Shown one piece after another: positions 1-8,790 of a stretch of DNA of 64,000 nucleotides; position 1 is the first letter of the stretch, and every line of letters starts with the position of its first letter. The stretch lies in contig NZ_VOSM01000001.1 in NCBI RefSeq assembly GCF_007997015.1, positions 248,001 through 312,000 of the forward strand, read 5' to 3'. Under the pieces are notes generated by a model. The model saw nothing but the letters and a program-made list of their open reading frames with translations. It did no database searches and had not been told where the DNA came from. This DNA comes from Lujinxingia vulgaris (GTDB lineage Bacteria; Myxococcota_A; Bradymonadia; Bradymonadales; Bradymonadaceae). The translations under genes were made by a program, and so were the position numbers.

Positions 1-346
1 TGAGCTTGGCCAGGTAGAGCAGCGCGCGCGGGATCGGCCGCAGGGTCAGATAGGTGATCGTGCGCCCCTCGATCTCATCGACCACCGAGGGTCCGCCAAA
101 ATAAAGCGCGGCCAGAGGCACCAGAAAGGGCAGGTACACCGACTCCAGGCTGTTGCGGAACATCGTCATCCCGTCGAGCTCGCCAAAGGCGACATACGCC
201 AGGGCGACGAACACCGGCAGAAGTTGCACCGCGAAGAGCACAAACGTCTTTCGCGCGCGGAGCTGGCGGCCAAAATCCAGCGCAAAGAGGCTCGTGGCCT
301 GGCGCACCACGCCGAAGTTGCGGGCCGGAAGGGAGGTTGTGCTCAT
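1..346 (-). CDS. ABC-2 type transporter permease, N-terminal part (runs off window)
   Basis: The first 115 residues of a membrane permease are visible before the window edge. After a short cytoplasmic start (MSTTSLPARN) there are hydrophobic segments around residues 35-52 and 72-86, followed by a cytoplasmic VVDEIEGRTITYL stretch that is typical of ABC-2 exporter permeases. Its start lies about 29 bases after the stop of an ABC ATPase gene, so it is the last visible member of the kinase/ABC operon and probably the channel partner of that ATPase. The substrate cannot be inferred. Confidence 0.8.
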   Translation of the reverse strand, partial: MSTTSLPARNFGVVRQATSLFALDFGRQLRARKTFVLFAVQLLPVFVALAYVAFGELDGMTMFRNSLESVYLPFLVPLAALYFGGPSVVDEIEGRTITYLTLRPIPRALLYLAKL

Positions 347-375
347 GGCAGACTCGTCGGGAGCAAAAGGACTGG

Positions 376-1380
376 TCAGGAGACCAGGTAGCGGAAGACC
401 GCCGAGAGATCGTTGTCGGTGGAGGTGAGCGCGCGCAGCGTCAACTTATGCTCCACCGAGAGTGAGGCGATGCGGCTGTAGGCCAGATCGGGCTCGGAGG
501 TGGAGACGAAGAAGCCACGCTCGGTAAAGCTCAACTCCAGGGTGTCTTCAAAGGCGCTCAGGAGGCTGGCGAGCTTGCGGGGCTCCTCGCACTCCACATA
601 GATGCGGTGGGGGTGCTCATCGATCATCTCGCGGATGCGGTAGATGTTGCCGTCGGCCAGCACGCGGCCGCGGTTGATGAGCACAATATCGGAGGTCATC
701 GCCTCGACCTCGTGCAGGATGTGGCTGGAGACCACCACGGTGCGCCCCTCATCGCCGAGCTTGCGGATCAGGTCGATGATCGTGCGTCGGCCCACCGGAT
801 CGGTGCCGGTCAGCGGCTCATCAAAGAAGAGCACCCGGGGGCGATGCGCGAGCGCCTGGGCGATCTTGATGCGCTGGCGCATGCCCTTGGAGTACTCGCG
901 GATCGGGCGGTGAGCCTGCTCACTCAAGCTGACCGTGGCGATGGCCTCTTCGGCCAGCGTCGCCGCGTCGCTTTTTGAAAAACCCTGGAGGCGAGTGAGG
1001 TGGGTGACAAAGGCGCGCCCGCTCATCTCTTCGTAGAAGGCGTCCTGTTCGGGCACAAAGCCCAGCTTTGAAAACGCCTGAGCGTTGTTCCAGACCCGCT
1101 GCCCGCCGATGGTGGCCATGCCCGTGGCCGGGCGAAGCTGGCCGGTGAGGCATTTGAGCAGGGTAGATTTGCCGGCGCCGTTGGGCCCGAGAAGTCCCAC
1201 CACGCCCTGGCCGATGTCGATGGAGATGTCGTTGACCCCGATGACCTGGCCGTACCAGTAGGAGAGCTTGCGGGCGGCGATGACCACATCACCGCGGCCC
1301 ACACGGGTGACCTCCGAGTTGGCTGCACCCTGCGGGGCGGCACCGGTCGGGGCGTCAGAAGTTGGAGCGGGGCTGGACAT
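376..1380 (-). CDS. ABC transporter ATP-binding protein (ABC-2/NatA-like)
   Basis: This 334-residue ATPase should power an ABC-2 exporter at the inner membrane. Walker A is GLLGPNGAGKST at about residues 62-73, followed by a Q-loop (FVPEQDAF), a signature written YSKGMRQR instead of LSGGQ, Walker B with RVLFFDEPLTG, and the switch histidine in VVSSHIL. The reading frame is open 37 codons further upstream, but I chose the Met of MSSPAPTS because it follows a GAGG ribosome site and avoids overlap with the upstream permease. The first 30 residues are a low-complexity Ala/Pro extension. The permease beginning at 346 is its likely partner. Confidence 0.9.
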   Translation of the reverse strand: MSSPAPTSDAPTGAAPQGAANSEVTRVGRGDVVIAARKLSYWYGQVIGVNDISIDIGQGVVGLLGPNGAGKSTLLKCLTGQLRPATGMATIGGQRVWNNAQAFSKLGFVPEQDAFYEEMSGRAFVTHLTRLQGFSKSDAATLAEEAIATVSLSEQAHRPIREYSKGMRQRIKIAQALAHRPRVLFFDEPLTGTDPVGRRTIIDLIRKLGDEGRTVVVSSHILHEVEAMTSDIVLINRGRVLADGNIYRIREMIDEHPHRIYVECEEPRKLASLLSAFEDTLELSFTERGFFVSTSEPDLAYSRIASLSVEHKLTLRALTSTDNDLSAVFRYLVS

Positions 1381-1435
1381 CAGCGCCTCGTCGCAAAAGG
1401 AGCAAGAGAAGAAGTCGCGGTCAAAGAGAGGAGCA

Positions 1436-2296
1436 TCAGGCGATGCCCTCCAGACGGCTGACGCGGTGGCCCAGCGCAGCAATGCCCGCACCGCCCAGCC
1501 CCAGCGTCACCACAAAGGGCGCCCACATCGGCACCGTTTCGGGGAAGTCCGGGCCGCCCTCAAGCATCGCCTGACCCAGAAGCGTGAGGTTGCCGGTGAG
1601 GCTGAAGAGCGCCGCAGCGGCGTGACCGCCGCTGACCGAGCCGAAGATCGCGTGCAGAATCAGCGGCACAATAAGCGCGCCCAGCCACCCCAGCACCGCG
1701 TAACCTGTGCGGCTGGTCAGGCTGCTCAACCCCACGACCATCGCGCTCATCACCGCCACAAGGCCCACCGCCATCACGACGCCTACGGCATGCAGCGCGG
1801 CGACCTGGCCGGCGTATTCGGTGGAGGCAAAAAACGCCACGCGCAGCCCGCTTAAGAGGATCGCCGGCACAATGGCGGTCAGCGCGCCCAGCATAAAGAG
1901 GCAGAGGAACTTCCCGAACGCATAATCAAAGCGGCTGATGGGCTTGGAGAAGTAGAGCTGCACGGTGCGGTGGCGAAGATCGTCGCTGATGATCCCGCAG
2001 CCGTTGGCCACATAGACCAGCGCCAGCGCAAAGACCTCGAACTGCAAAAAGACCACGACCGGCCCGCGCCCCGGGGCCTCGGCTGCGCCCATCTGGCCGA
2101 GCTGCGAGCGCATCGCGTACTCGCCGACGATGAGCACCCCGAAGATCAGCGGGATGAGCCAGCTGCCCAGCACCACAAGTTTGGTGCGCCAGAAGCGCCA
2201 GTAGGTGCGAAGCGAGATCCAGGCGATGGTCCACCAGGCAAATCGCTCAACGAGGGGACCTTCGTAGCGGGTATACTGTTGATCGCGGATCGACAT
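1436..2296 (-). CDS. ABC-2 type transporter permease
   Basis: This 286-residue integral membrane protein has a cytoplasmic N-terminus (MSIRDQQYTRYEG) and about six hydrophobic segments, the layout of ABC-2 export permeases related to NatB/NosY. The motif DDLRHRTVQLYFSKPISR after the second segment is the conserved cytoplasmic loop of that family. It lies 27 bases after an ATPase gene (2324-3259) and 55 bases before a second one, so it probably pairs with the upstream ATPase. The substrate is unknown. Confidence 0.85.
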   Translation of the reverse strand: MSIRDQQYTRYEGPLVERFAWWTIAWISLRTYWRFWRTKLVVLGSWLIPLIFGVLIVGEYAMRSQLGQMGAAEAPGRGPVVVFLQFEVFALALVYVANGCGIISDDLRHRTVQLYFSKPISRFDYAFGKFLCLFMLGALTAIVPAILLSGLRVAFFASTEYAGQVAALHAVGVVMAVGLVAVMSAMVVGLSSLTSRTGYAVLGWLGALIVPLILHAIFGSVSGGHAAAALFSLTGNLTLLGQAMLEGGPDFPETVPMWAPFVVTLGLGGAGIAALGHRVSRLEGIA

Positions 2297-2323
2297 AGGT
2301 AAGAACCGGTGAGGGGAGGGGCT

Positions 2324-3259
2324 TTAAGCACCGAGCTCCGGGCGTGCCCGGGAGGTTTCTTGATCGAGGAGCGCCAGAAAGGCCGTCTCCAGCGTGAGAC
2401 GCTGAGGCAAGAAGTGGCGAAGTTGCACCTTATGCTCGACGGCCAGGCGCACGAGATCATCGGCGCTCTGCGTGCCGCTCAAGCGCACTTTGAGGTGCAT
2501 GCCGGCCTGCTCGACCGCAAAGCCCGCCTCGGTGAGAAGTGTGACAAAACGCGCGTTCTCATCGCGGGTGCCCACCTCAATGACCGGGTCATCGCTCTTC
2601 TGCAGCTCGGCCAGCGAGCCCACATGCACCAGCGCGCCCTGGTTGAGCATGACCACGCTGTCGCAGATCTTCTCAACGTCGGGCAGAAGGTGGGTGGAGA
2701 GCACAATGCGCACATCGCGCTCGCGCACATCCTCAATCAACTCCAGCATCTCCTCTCGCCCCTTCGGGTCGAGCCCGTTGGTGGGCTCATCGAGAAAGAG
2801 CAGGCGCGGGCCGTGCACAAGCGCCTGCGCGAGCTTGGCGCGCTGCTTCATGCCCGTGGAGAAGCCGCCCAGCTGGCGGTAGCGCGCCTCGCCAAGCCCC
2901 ACATAATAGAGGACCTCGTGGGCGCGCCGGAACGCCTCGCTTTTGGGAAGCCCGCAGAGCTGGCCGTTGAAGCTGACGTAATCGACGGCGGTCATGTAGG
3001 GCAGATAGCAGTCGTTTTCGGGCATGTAGCCCACCGCGCGGCGGATGGCCCGGGCGTCTTGAGGAAGACGCATGCCCAGAACCTCGGCGCTGCCGCCATT
3101 GATGGGGATGAGCCCTAAGAGCGCTTTGATGAGCGTGGACTTGCCCGCGCCGTTGGGGCCGAGCAGCCCGACTGCGTTCGACTCCAGCTCGAAGCTGATG
3201 CCTTTAAGCGCGGCGAAGCCTTTGTAGTCCTTCTGGACGTTGTCGAGTCGAAAGAGCAC
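2324..3259 (-). CDS. ABC transporter ATP-binding protein
   Basis: This 311-residue ATPase has Walker A GLLGPNGAGKST at residues 31-42, a Q-loop (GYMPENDCYL), a signature FSTGMKQR, Walker B LLFLDEPTNGLDP and the switch motif IVLSTHLLPDVEK. It belongs to the CcmA/NatA group that drives ABC-2 exporters. The best start is a GTG in front of LFRLDNVQKDY. It is the second gene of the operon headed by the kinase at 3322-4758 and should energise the permease at 1436-2296. The C-terminal 80 residues are a regulatory extension common in this group. Confidence 0.9.
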   Translation of the reverse strand: MLFRLDNVQKDYKGFAALKGISFELESNAVGLLGPNGAGKSTLIKALLGLIPINGGSAEVLGMRLPQDARAIRRAVGYMPENDCYLPYMTAVDYVSFNGQLCGLPKSEAFRRAHEVLYYVGLGEARYRQLGGFSTGMKQRAKLAQALVHGPRLLFLDEPTNGLDPKGREEMLELIEDVRERDVRIVLSTHLLPDVEKICDSVVMLNQGALVHVGSLAELQKSDDPVIEVGTRDENARFVTLLTEAGFAVEQAGMHLKVRLSGTQSADDLVRLAVEHKVQLRHFLPQRLTLETAFLALLDQETSRARPELGA

Positions 3260-3321
3260 GGAAAGAGCCCCCGGTCAGAGGTCGAAAGCGCGCGCGGCGA
3301 GGTCGCGACGCGCGCTTTTTT

Positions 3322-4758
<1,437 letters not shown>

Positions 4759-4825
4759 CGGAAACTCCAGGACCTCGCAGGGAGGTCGTCTCAGGCGACC
4801 TCTTTTGTCGGGTTAGCGCGCCCGG

Positions 4826-4855
4826 CTTATAGCACAGCGCTTCGCAACACAACAA
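4826..4855 (-). promoter_or_regulatory. Candidate sigma70-type promoter of the kinase/ABC operon
   Basis: Read on the minus strand there is TTGTTG (4850-4855), an 18-base spacer and TATAAG (4826-4831), about 70 bases upstream of the kinase start at 4758. The match is moderate, and the divergent queG starts only about 30 bases beyond the -35 element. Confidence 0.4.
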
Positions 4856-4884
4856 CGGCGCGCAACGCGCCAGAGCAGGGCAAG

Positions 4885-6039
4885 ATGACCATGGTAGAAG
4901 CCAACCCCGAGGAGCGGCGCGCGCTGCGAGAGGCGATTGAGGCACAGGCGCTGCGGCTGGGCTTTGAAGCCTGCGCCATCATACCCGCCGAGCGTCTGCC
5001 CACGGCGAGGGCGTATCAGGAGTGGCTCAGCGAGGGTCGCCACGGCTCGATGCATTATATGGAGAATCATCAGCCGCTGCGGGTCGACCCGAGCGTGCTG
5101 GAGCCGGGCACCCGCTCGGTGATTGTGCTCCTGAGCAACTACCGTCAGCCCACCGACCTCTTTGAGGGGGGAATGCGCGTGGCGAGCTATGCGCACGGCG
5201 ACGACTACCACGACTTTTTATGGGACCGGATGCGCACGCTGGCGGCCTTCGTTCATAATGAGACCGGCGCCGAGGTTGCGACTCGCCCCGCGGTCGATTC
5301 GGCGCCGCTGCTGGAGCGTGATCTGGCGCGGATGGCGGGCCTGGGCTGGGTGGGGAAAAACGCGCTGCTTATTCGCCAGGGGCTTGGGAGTTTTACGATC
5401 ATCTCGGAGGTGCTCGTCGGCCTCGATTTAGGGGAGCCGGCCGAGCCCGCCGCCGACCGCTGTGGACGTTGCACCCGCTGCATCGATGCCTGCCCCACCG
5501 GCGCGATCATCTCGCCGCAGGTGATCGACGCGCGCCGCTGCATCTCGTATTTGACCATCGAGCTTCGGGGGCCCATTCCACGCCGACTTCGCCCGTTGAT
5601 CGGCGATCATCTTTTTGGCTGCGACATCTGCCAGGCGGTCTGCCCCTGGAACCGGCGCGCGCCCCTCAGTGAGGATGCGAGCTTTGCGCCCCGGGAGGCC
5701 TACCGCGCGCTCAGCCCGCTGGAACTTCTGGGCTTTAATCACGCGCGCTACGTCGAGACCTTTCGGCGCTCGCCCATGAAACGCGCCAAACTCGGGGGGC
5801 TCAAACGCAACGCCGCGGTGGTGGTGGGAAATACAGGGTCCGCGGCGGACGTGCCCACACTCCTGCGTTACCTCGAAAACGAAGACGACGCGGTGGTGCG
5901 CGGCCATATCGCCTGGGCGCTGGGGCGCCTCGGTGGCGACGCGGCCCGGGAAGGCCTGCGAGTGGCGCGCGAGAGCGAAGATGATGCGCTGGTGCTCGAT
6001 GAGCTGCGCTTTGCCCTGGCGATGGCCGGCGGCGCCTGA
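4885..6039 (+). CDS. queG: Epoxyqueuosine reductase QueG
   Basis: QueG reduces epoxyqueuosine in tRNA to queuosine, the last step of that pathway, using cobalamin and two 4Fe-4S clusters. The 384-residue protein shows the first cluster motif CGRCTRCIDACPTGA and the second CDICQAVCPWN, the VDSAPLLER segment holding the conserved catalytic Asp, and GLGWVGKN. The C-terminal 70 residues form a HEAT-like tail, which is normal for the family. The frame is open well upstream, but MTMVEANPEE matches the usual N-terminus and follows a CAGGGCAAG ribosome site. The queuosine insertion enzyme tgt lies 45 kb away in this window. Confidence 0.95.
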   Translation: MTMVEANPEERRALREAIEAQALRLGFEACAIIPAERLPTARAYQEWLSEGRHGSMHYMENHQPLRVDPSVLEPGTRSVIVLLSNYRQPTDLFEGGMRVASYAHGDDYHDFLWDRMRTLAAFVHNETGAEVATRPAVDSAPLLERDLARMAGLGWVGKNALLIRQGLGSFTIISEVLVGLDLGEPAEPAADRCGRCTRCIDACPTGAIISPQVIDARRCISYLTIELRGPIPRRLRPLIGDHLFGCDICQAVCPWNRRAPLSEDASFAPREAYRALSPLELLGFNHARYVETFRRSPMKRAKLGGLKRNAAVVVGNTGSAADVPTLLRYLENEDDAVVRGHIAWALGRLGGDAAREGLRVARESEDDALVLDELRFALAMAGGA

Positions 6040-6072
6040 GCGCGGCGGCTGAATCTTTTTACGCAGAAGTCC

Positions 6073-6102
6073 TTGCTCGCTGCGCGTTTCGGTGCCTACA
6101 CT
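6073..6102 (+). promoter_or_regulatory. Candidate promoter upstream of R2lox
   Basis: TTGCTC (6073-6078), an 18-base spacer and TACACT (6097-6102) lie about 75 bases upstream of the R2lox start. It keeps the main -10 positions only partly. Confidence 0.3.
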
Positions 6103-6178
6103 TCCCCACACACCGAACTTCAGATCGGGAGCGGGCGCTGCTGCGCCGCCACTGATCTCACTCTCCGAGGAGCGAGCA

Positions 6179-7072
6179 ATGACGATGGCAAGCGCTGGTC
6201 AGGCCCGTGTGTTTAAGTCCACCCGCGTCGGCGGTTTGGACTTTGAGAGCTTCCCGATGCGACTTTTTCAGAAGGCCAAGAAATTCGGCATCTGGGATCC
6301 GCAGAGCTTTGATTTTTCCAAAGATCGCGCCGACTGGGAGTCGTTTTCTCCGGAGCAGCGCGAAGTGCTCCTGCACTTGAGTTCGCTCTTTCTGGGCGGC
6401 GAAGAGTCGGTCACCCTCGATCTTCTGCCGCTGATCGGGGTGGTGGCTGAGGAGGGGAGGTTGGAGGAGGAGATGTATCTGACCTCCTTTCTCTGGGAAG
6501 AAGCGAAACATGTGGAGGTGTTCCGGCGTTTCCTCGATGAGGTGGCGCAGGACGCCAGCGACCTGACGCGTTTTCACGGGCCCTGCTACCAGGCGATCTT
6601 CTACCAGGAGCTCCCCACCGCGCTGGGACGCCTTCGCAACGATCCCTCGCCGGTGGCGCAGGCCGAGGCGTCGGTGACCTACAACCTCATCGTCGAGGGT
6701 GTGCTGGCGGAGACCGGCTACCACGCCTATTTCCAGATGCTGGAGGCTAACGATGTGATGCCGGCGATGCGCGAGGTCGTCGGAAAGCTCAAGCAGGATG
6801 AATCGCGTCACCTGGCCTACGGCGTGTACCTCTTGAGCAGACTTGTGGCCGAACACGGCGATGAGGTCTGGGAGGCGATCGATCGGCGCATGAATCACCT
6901 CCTCCCGCTGGCGCTGGGCATGATTGATGAGATGTTTGCGGCCTATGACGAGCTGCCCTTCGGGCTCTCCATGGACGATTTTGTGATGTTTGCCACCGCG
7001 CAGTTCCAGAAACGCTACGAGCGAGTTGCAAAGGCACGCGAACAAGATCTGGAGGAAATCGTCGGGACGTGA
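6179..7072 (+). CDS. R2-like ligand-binding oxidase (R2lox), Mn/Fe ferritin-like protein
   Basis: This 297-residue protein has the ribonucleotide-reductase R2 fold but belongs to the R2lox group, whose Mn/Fe centre binds a fatty-acid-like ligand and performs two-electron oxidation. All metal ligands are present: E75, E108, H111, E173, E208 and H211, in GGEESV, EEAKH, NLIVEG and DESRH. The residues that form the group's Val-Tyr ether crosslink are also present (V78 and Y168), and every one of these positions is shifted by exactly six from the Geobacillus protein numbering I recall. A GAGGAG ribosome site fixes the ATG at 6179. It lies 43 bases before an N-formylglutamate amidohydrolase gene. 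True substrate unknown. Confidence 0.88.
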   Translation: MTMASAGQARVFKSTRVGGLDFESFPMRLFQKAKKFGIWDPQSFDFSKDRADWESFSPEQREVLLHLSSLFLGGEESVTLDLLPLIGVVAEEGRLEEEMYLTSFLWEEAKHVEVFRRFLDEVAQDASDLTRFHGPCYQAIFYQELPTALGRLRNDPSPVAQAEASVTYNLIVEGVLAETGYHAYFQMLEANDVMPAMREVVGKLKQDESRHLAYGVYLLSRLVAEHGDEVWEAIDRRMNHLLPLALGMIDEMFAAYDELPFGLSMDDFVMFATAQFQKRYERVAKAREQDLEEIVGT

Positions 7073-7115
7073 TACTTGCCTGCATATGGTCGAGGCAGTC
7101 CACCCGAGAGGGAGC

Positions 7116-7988
7116 ATGAGCGAACCAGGTATCATGAGAGTCGAGCGTCCGGAGGAGCAACGCGTTCCGGTGATCGTCGACGTGCCGCACGCCGGGGAAT
7201 GGATCCCCGACGATGTGCACGAAGAGATGGTCATCGGTGAGCGCGTCTTGCGCCGCGATCTGGATCTTTATGTGGATCAGATCTGGGCAAAGACCACCGA
7301 GCTGGGGGCGACGCTGGTCGCCTCCAACGTGTCGCGTTACGTGGTGGATCTGAACCGCGCCGAGGACGACATCTCCCCGGAGACGGTCGAGGGCGGCAAG
7401 CGCATCTTGCGACCCGGCTACTATCAGGATCGGGGCGTGGTCTGGCGCACGACCACCGCGCGCACGCCGGTGATGGCCGGGCCGATGAGCAAGGCGGCGT
7501 TTAAGCGCCGGCTCAACACCTTCTACCACCCCTACCATCAGACGCTCCGCGAGGAGATCGAGCGGGTCAAAAGCCAGTTTGGCTACTGCATCCTGCTCGA
7601 TGGCCACTCGATGCCCTCCATGGGGCGTAAGGGCCACGATGATCCGGGGCGCCGGCGAGCCGAGATCGTGCCGGGTGATGTGGAAGGGCAGTCCTGCGAC
7701 ACGACGTTGCGCTGGCTGGTCGAGGAGCATTTCCGCGAGCAGGGCTTCAGTGTGCGTTCCAACGAGCCTTATAAGGGCGGCTGGATCACGCGCCATTACG
7801 GCCAACCCCAGCAAGGGGTGCACGCCATTCAGATCGAGATCCGACGCGATCTTTATATGGATGAGCGCAGCTTCCGCATCCGTCGTGAAGGGCTGGAGCG
7901 GCTGGCCGAGGCCTGCACCGCGTTGATCCCGCGCTGTGGCGAGCTCGATGAGGAGGCGCTGCGCCCCTCGAAGCGGCCGCGTTTCTAA
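7116..7988 (+). CDS. N-formylglutamate amidohydrolase family protein
   Basis: This 290-residue hydrolase belongs to the N-formylglutamate amidohydrolase (HutG/FGase, PF05013) family, zinc-type enzymes that release formate or an acyl group from an amino acid. Family landmarks are VIVDVPHAGEWIP at the start, DLDLYVDQIW, VVDLNRAEDD and the metal-site segment LLDGHSMPS. The start is taken at the ATG after GAGAGGGAG; an in-frame ATG at 7086 is less well supported. No hut genes are nearby. Its only tight neighbour is R2lox, which suggests co-transcription and leaves the actual substrate open. Confidence 0.85.
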   Translation: MSEPGIMRVERPEEQRVPVIVDVPHAGEWIPDDVHEEMVIGERVLRRDLDLYVDQIWAKTTELGATLVASNVSRYVVDLNRAEDDISPETVEGGKRILRPGYYQDRGVVWRTTTARTPVMAGPMSKAAFKRRLNTFYHPYHQTLREEIERVKSQFGYCILLDGHSMPSMGRKGHDDPGRRRAEIVPGDVEGQSCDTTLRWLVEEHFREQGFSVRSNEPYKGGWITRHYGQPQQGVHAIQIEIRRDLYMDERSFRIRREGLERLAEACTALIPRCGELDEEALRPSKRPRF

Positions 7989-8027
7989 GAGCGTTTGAGT
8001 TGAAGGAGGGGAGAGGTTGGCCTGTGG

Positions 8028-8048
8028 AGCGCCCGAGCGGGCGCTTTG
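8028..8048. terminator. Stem-loop between convergent genes
   Basis: AGCGCCC, a GAGC loop and GGGCGCT form a perfect 7-bp stem followed by TTT. It sits between the convergent amidohydrolase and VTT genes, so it could stop transcription from the left. Confidence 0.5.
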
Positions 8049-8075
8049 CCTGAAGGTGGACCTCTGCGCGGGGGA

Positions 8076-8666
8076 TCAGGCCGCGGCGCTGGCCCAGCCG
8101 AAGGCGAAGAGGGCGTAGTAGACGCAGACCCGGGGGACGCGCACCAGTGTGGCGGTGAAGAAGCGTTTAAAAGGCATGCGGTAGATGCCGGCCAGCCAGC
8201 AGACCACCGAGAAGGGCATCGGTGTGACCGCGGCGATGCCTACGGCCCAGGCGCCCCAGCGCTTAAAGAGGGCTTCGCCGCGGGGGCGAAAGAGCTCCAG
8301 GCGGCGATCCAGAAAGGGGATGCGCGCGACCTGAGGGCCGACCACGTAGGCCAGCGCGCCGCCCATCAGGCTGGCCAGGCTGGTGGCGATGAGTACCGGG
8401 ATCACCGCGGCGTCGGCGGCCACGCCGGCAAAAAGGTAGGTGGAGGCAGGGATGGGGAAGCTGATGGCGTCGGCAGCCAGCACACCCAGAAAGATCCCCA
8501 GCGGGCCGAGCACCTGCACAAAGCTCGTGGCCATCGCGGTGATGGGCTCGCGCAGCCAGTAGCCCAGCAGGGCGGTCACGGTAAACATCACGACCATGAT
8601 GCCCAGGCTCTGCCAGAGCAGGCGTCGCATCAGTTTGTCGTCGGCAACTTCGGGGGCTTCGCTCAA
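8076..8666 (-). CDS. VTT-domain (DedA/YqaA-like) integral membrane protein
   Basis: This 196-residue protein has five or so hydrophobic segments and the VTT/SNARE-associated signature region ISFPIPASTYLFAGVAA followed by SLMGGALAYVVG and a second half with AVTPMPFSVVCWLAGIYRM. Such proteins (DedA superfamily) are thought to move or scramble lipids such as undecaprenyl phosphate across the inner membrane. The longest frame begins with TTG at 8666; an ATG at 8630 is the alternative, and neither has a good ribosome site. It is a single-gene unit, convergent with the amidohydrolase gene. Confidence 0.8.
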   Translation of the reverse strand: MSEAPEVADDKLMRRLLWQSLGIMVVMFTVTALLGYWLREPITAMATSFVQVLGPLGIFLGVLAADAISFPIPASTYLFAGVAADAAVIPVLIATSLASLMGGALAYVVGPQVARIPFLDRRLELFRPRGEALFKRWGAWAVGIAAVTPMPFSVVCWLAGIYRMPFKRFFTATLVRVPRVCVYYALFAFGWASAAA

Positions 8667-8790
8667 GGTTCAAACTCAGGCTGCAAGGGACGAAGAGCAG
8701 CCATAGTGCCCTTGTTCGGCGTTTGAGGAAAGTCACGCGTCGTCAAGAGCGCTGCGGGCGGCTGATGGGAGGTATAACGCGCGGCAGAAC

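Noticed and set aside
8664-8690. GGTTCAAACTC resembling a tRNA T-loop
   Set aside because: No matching acceptor, anticodon or D arms fit around it.
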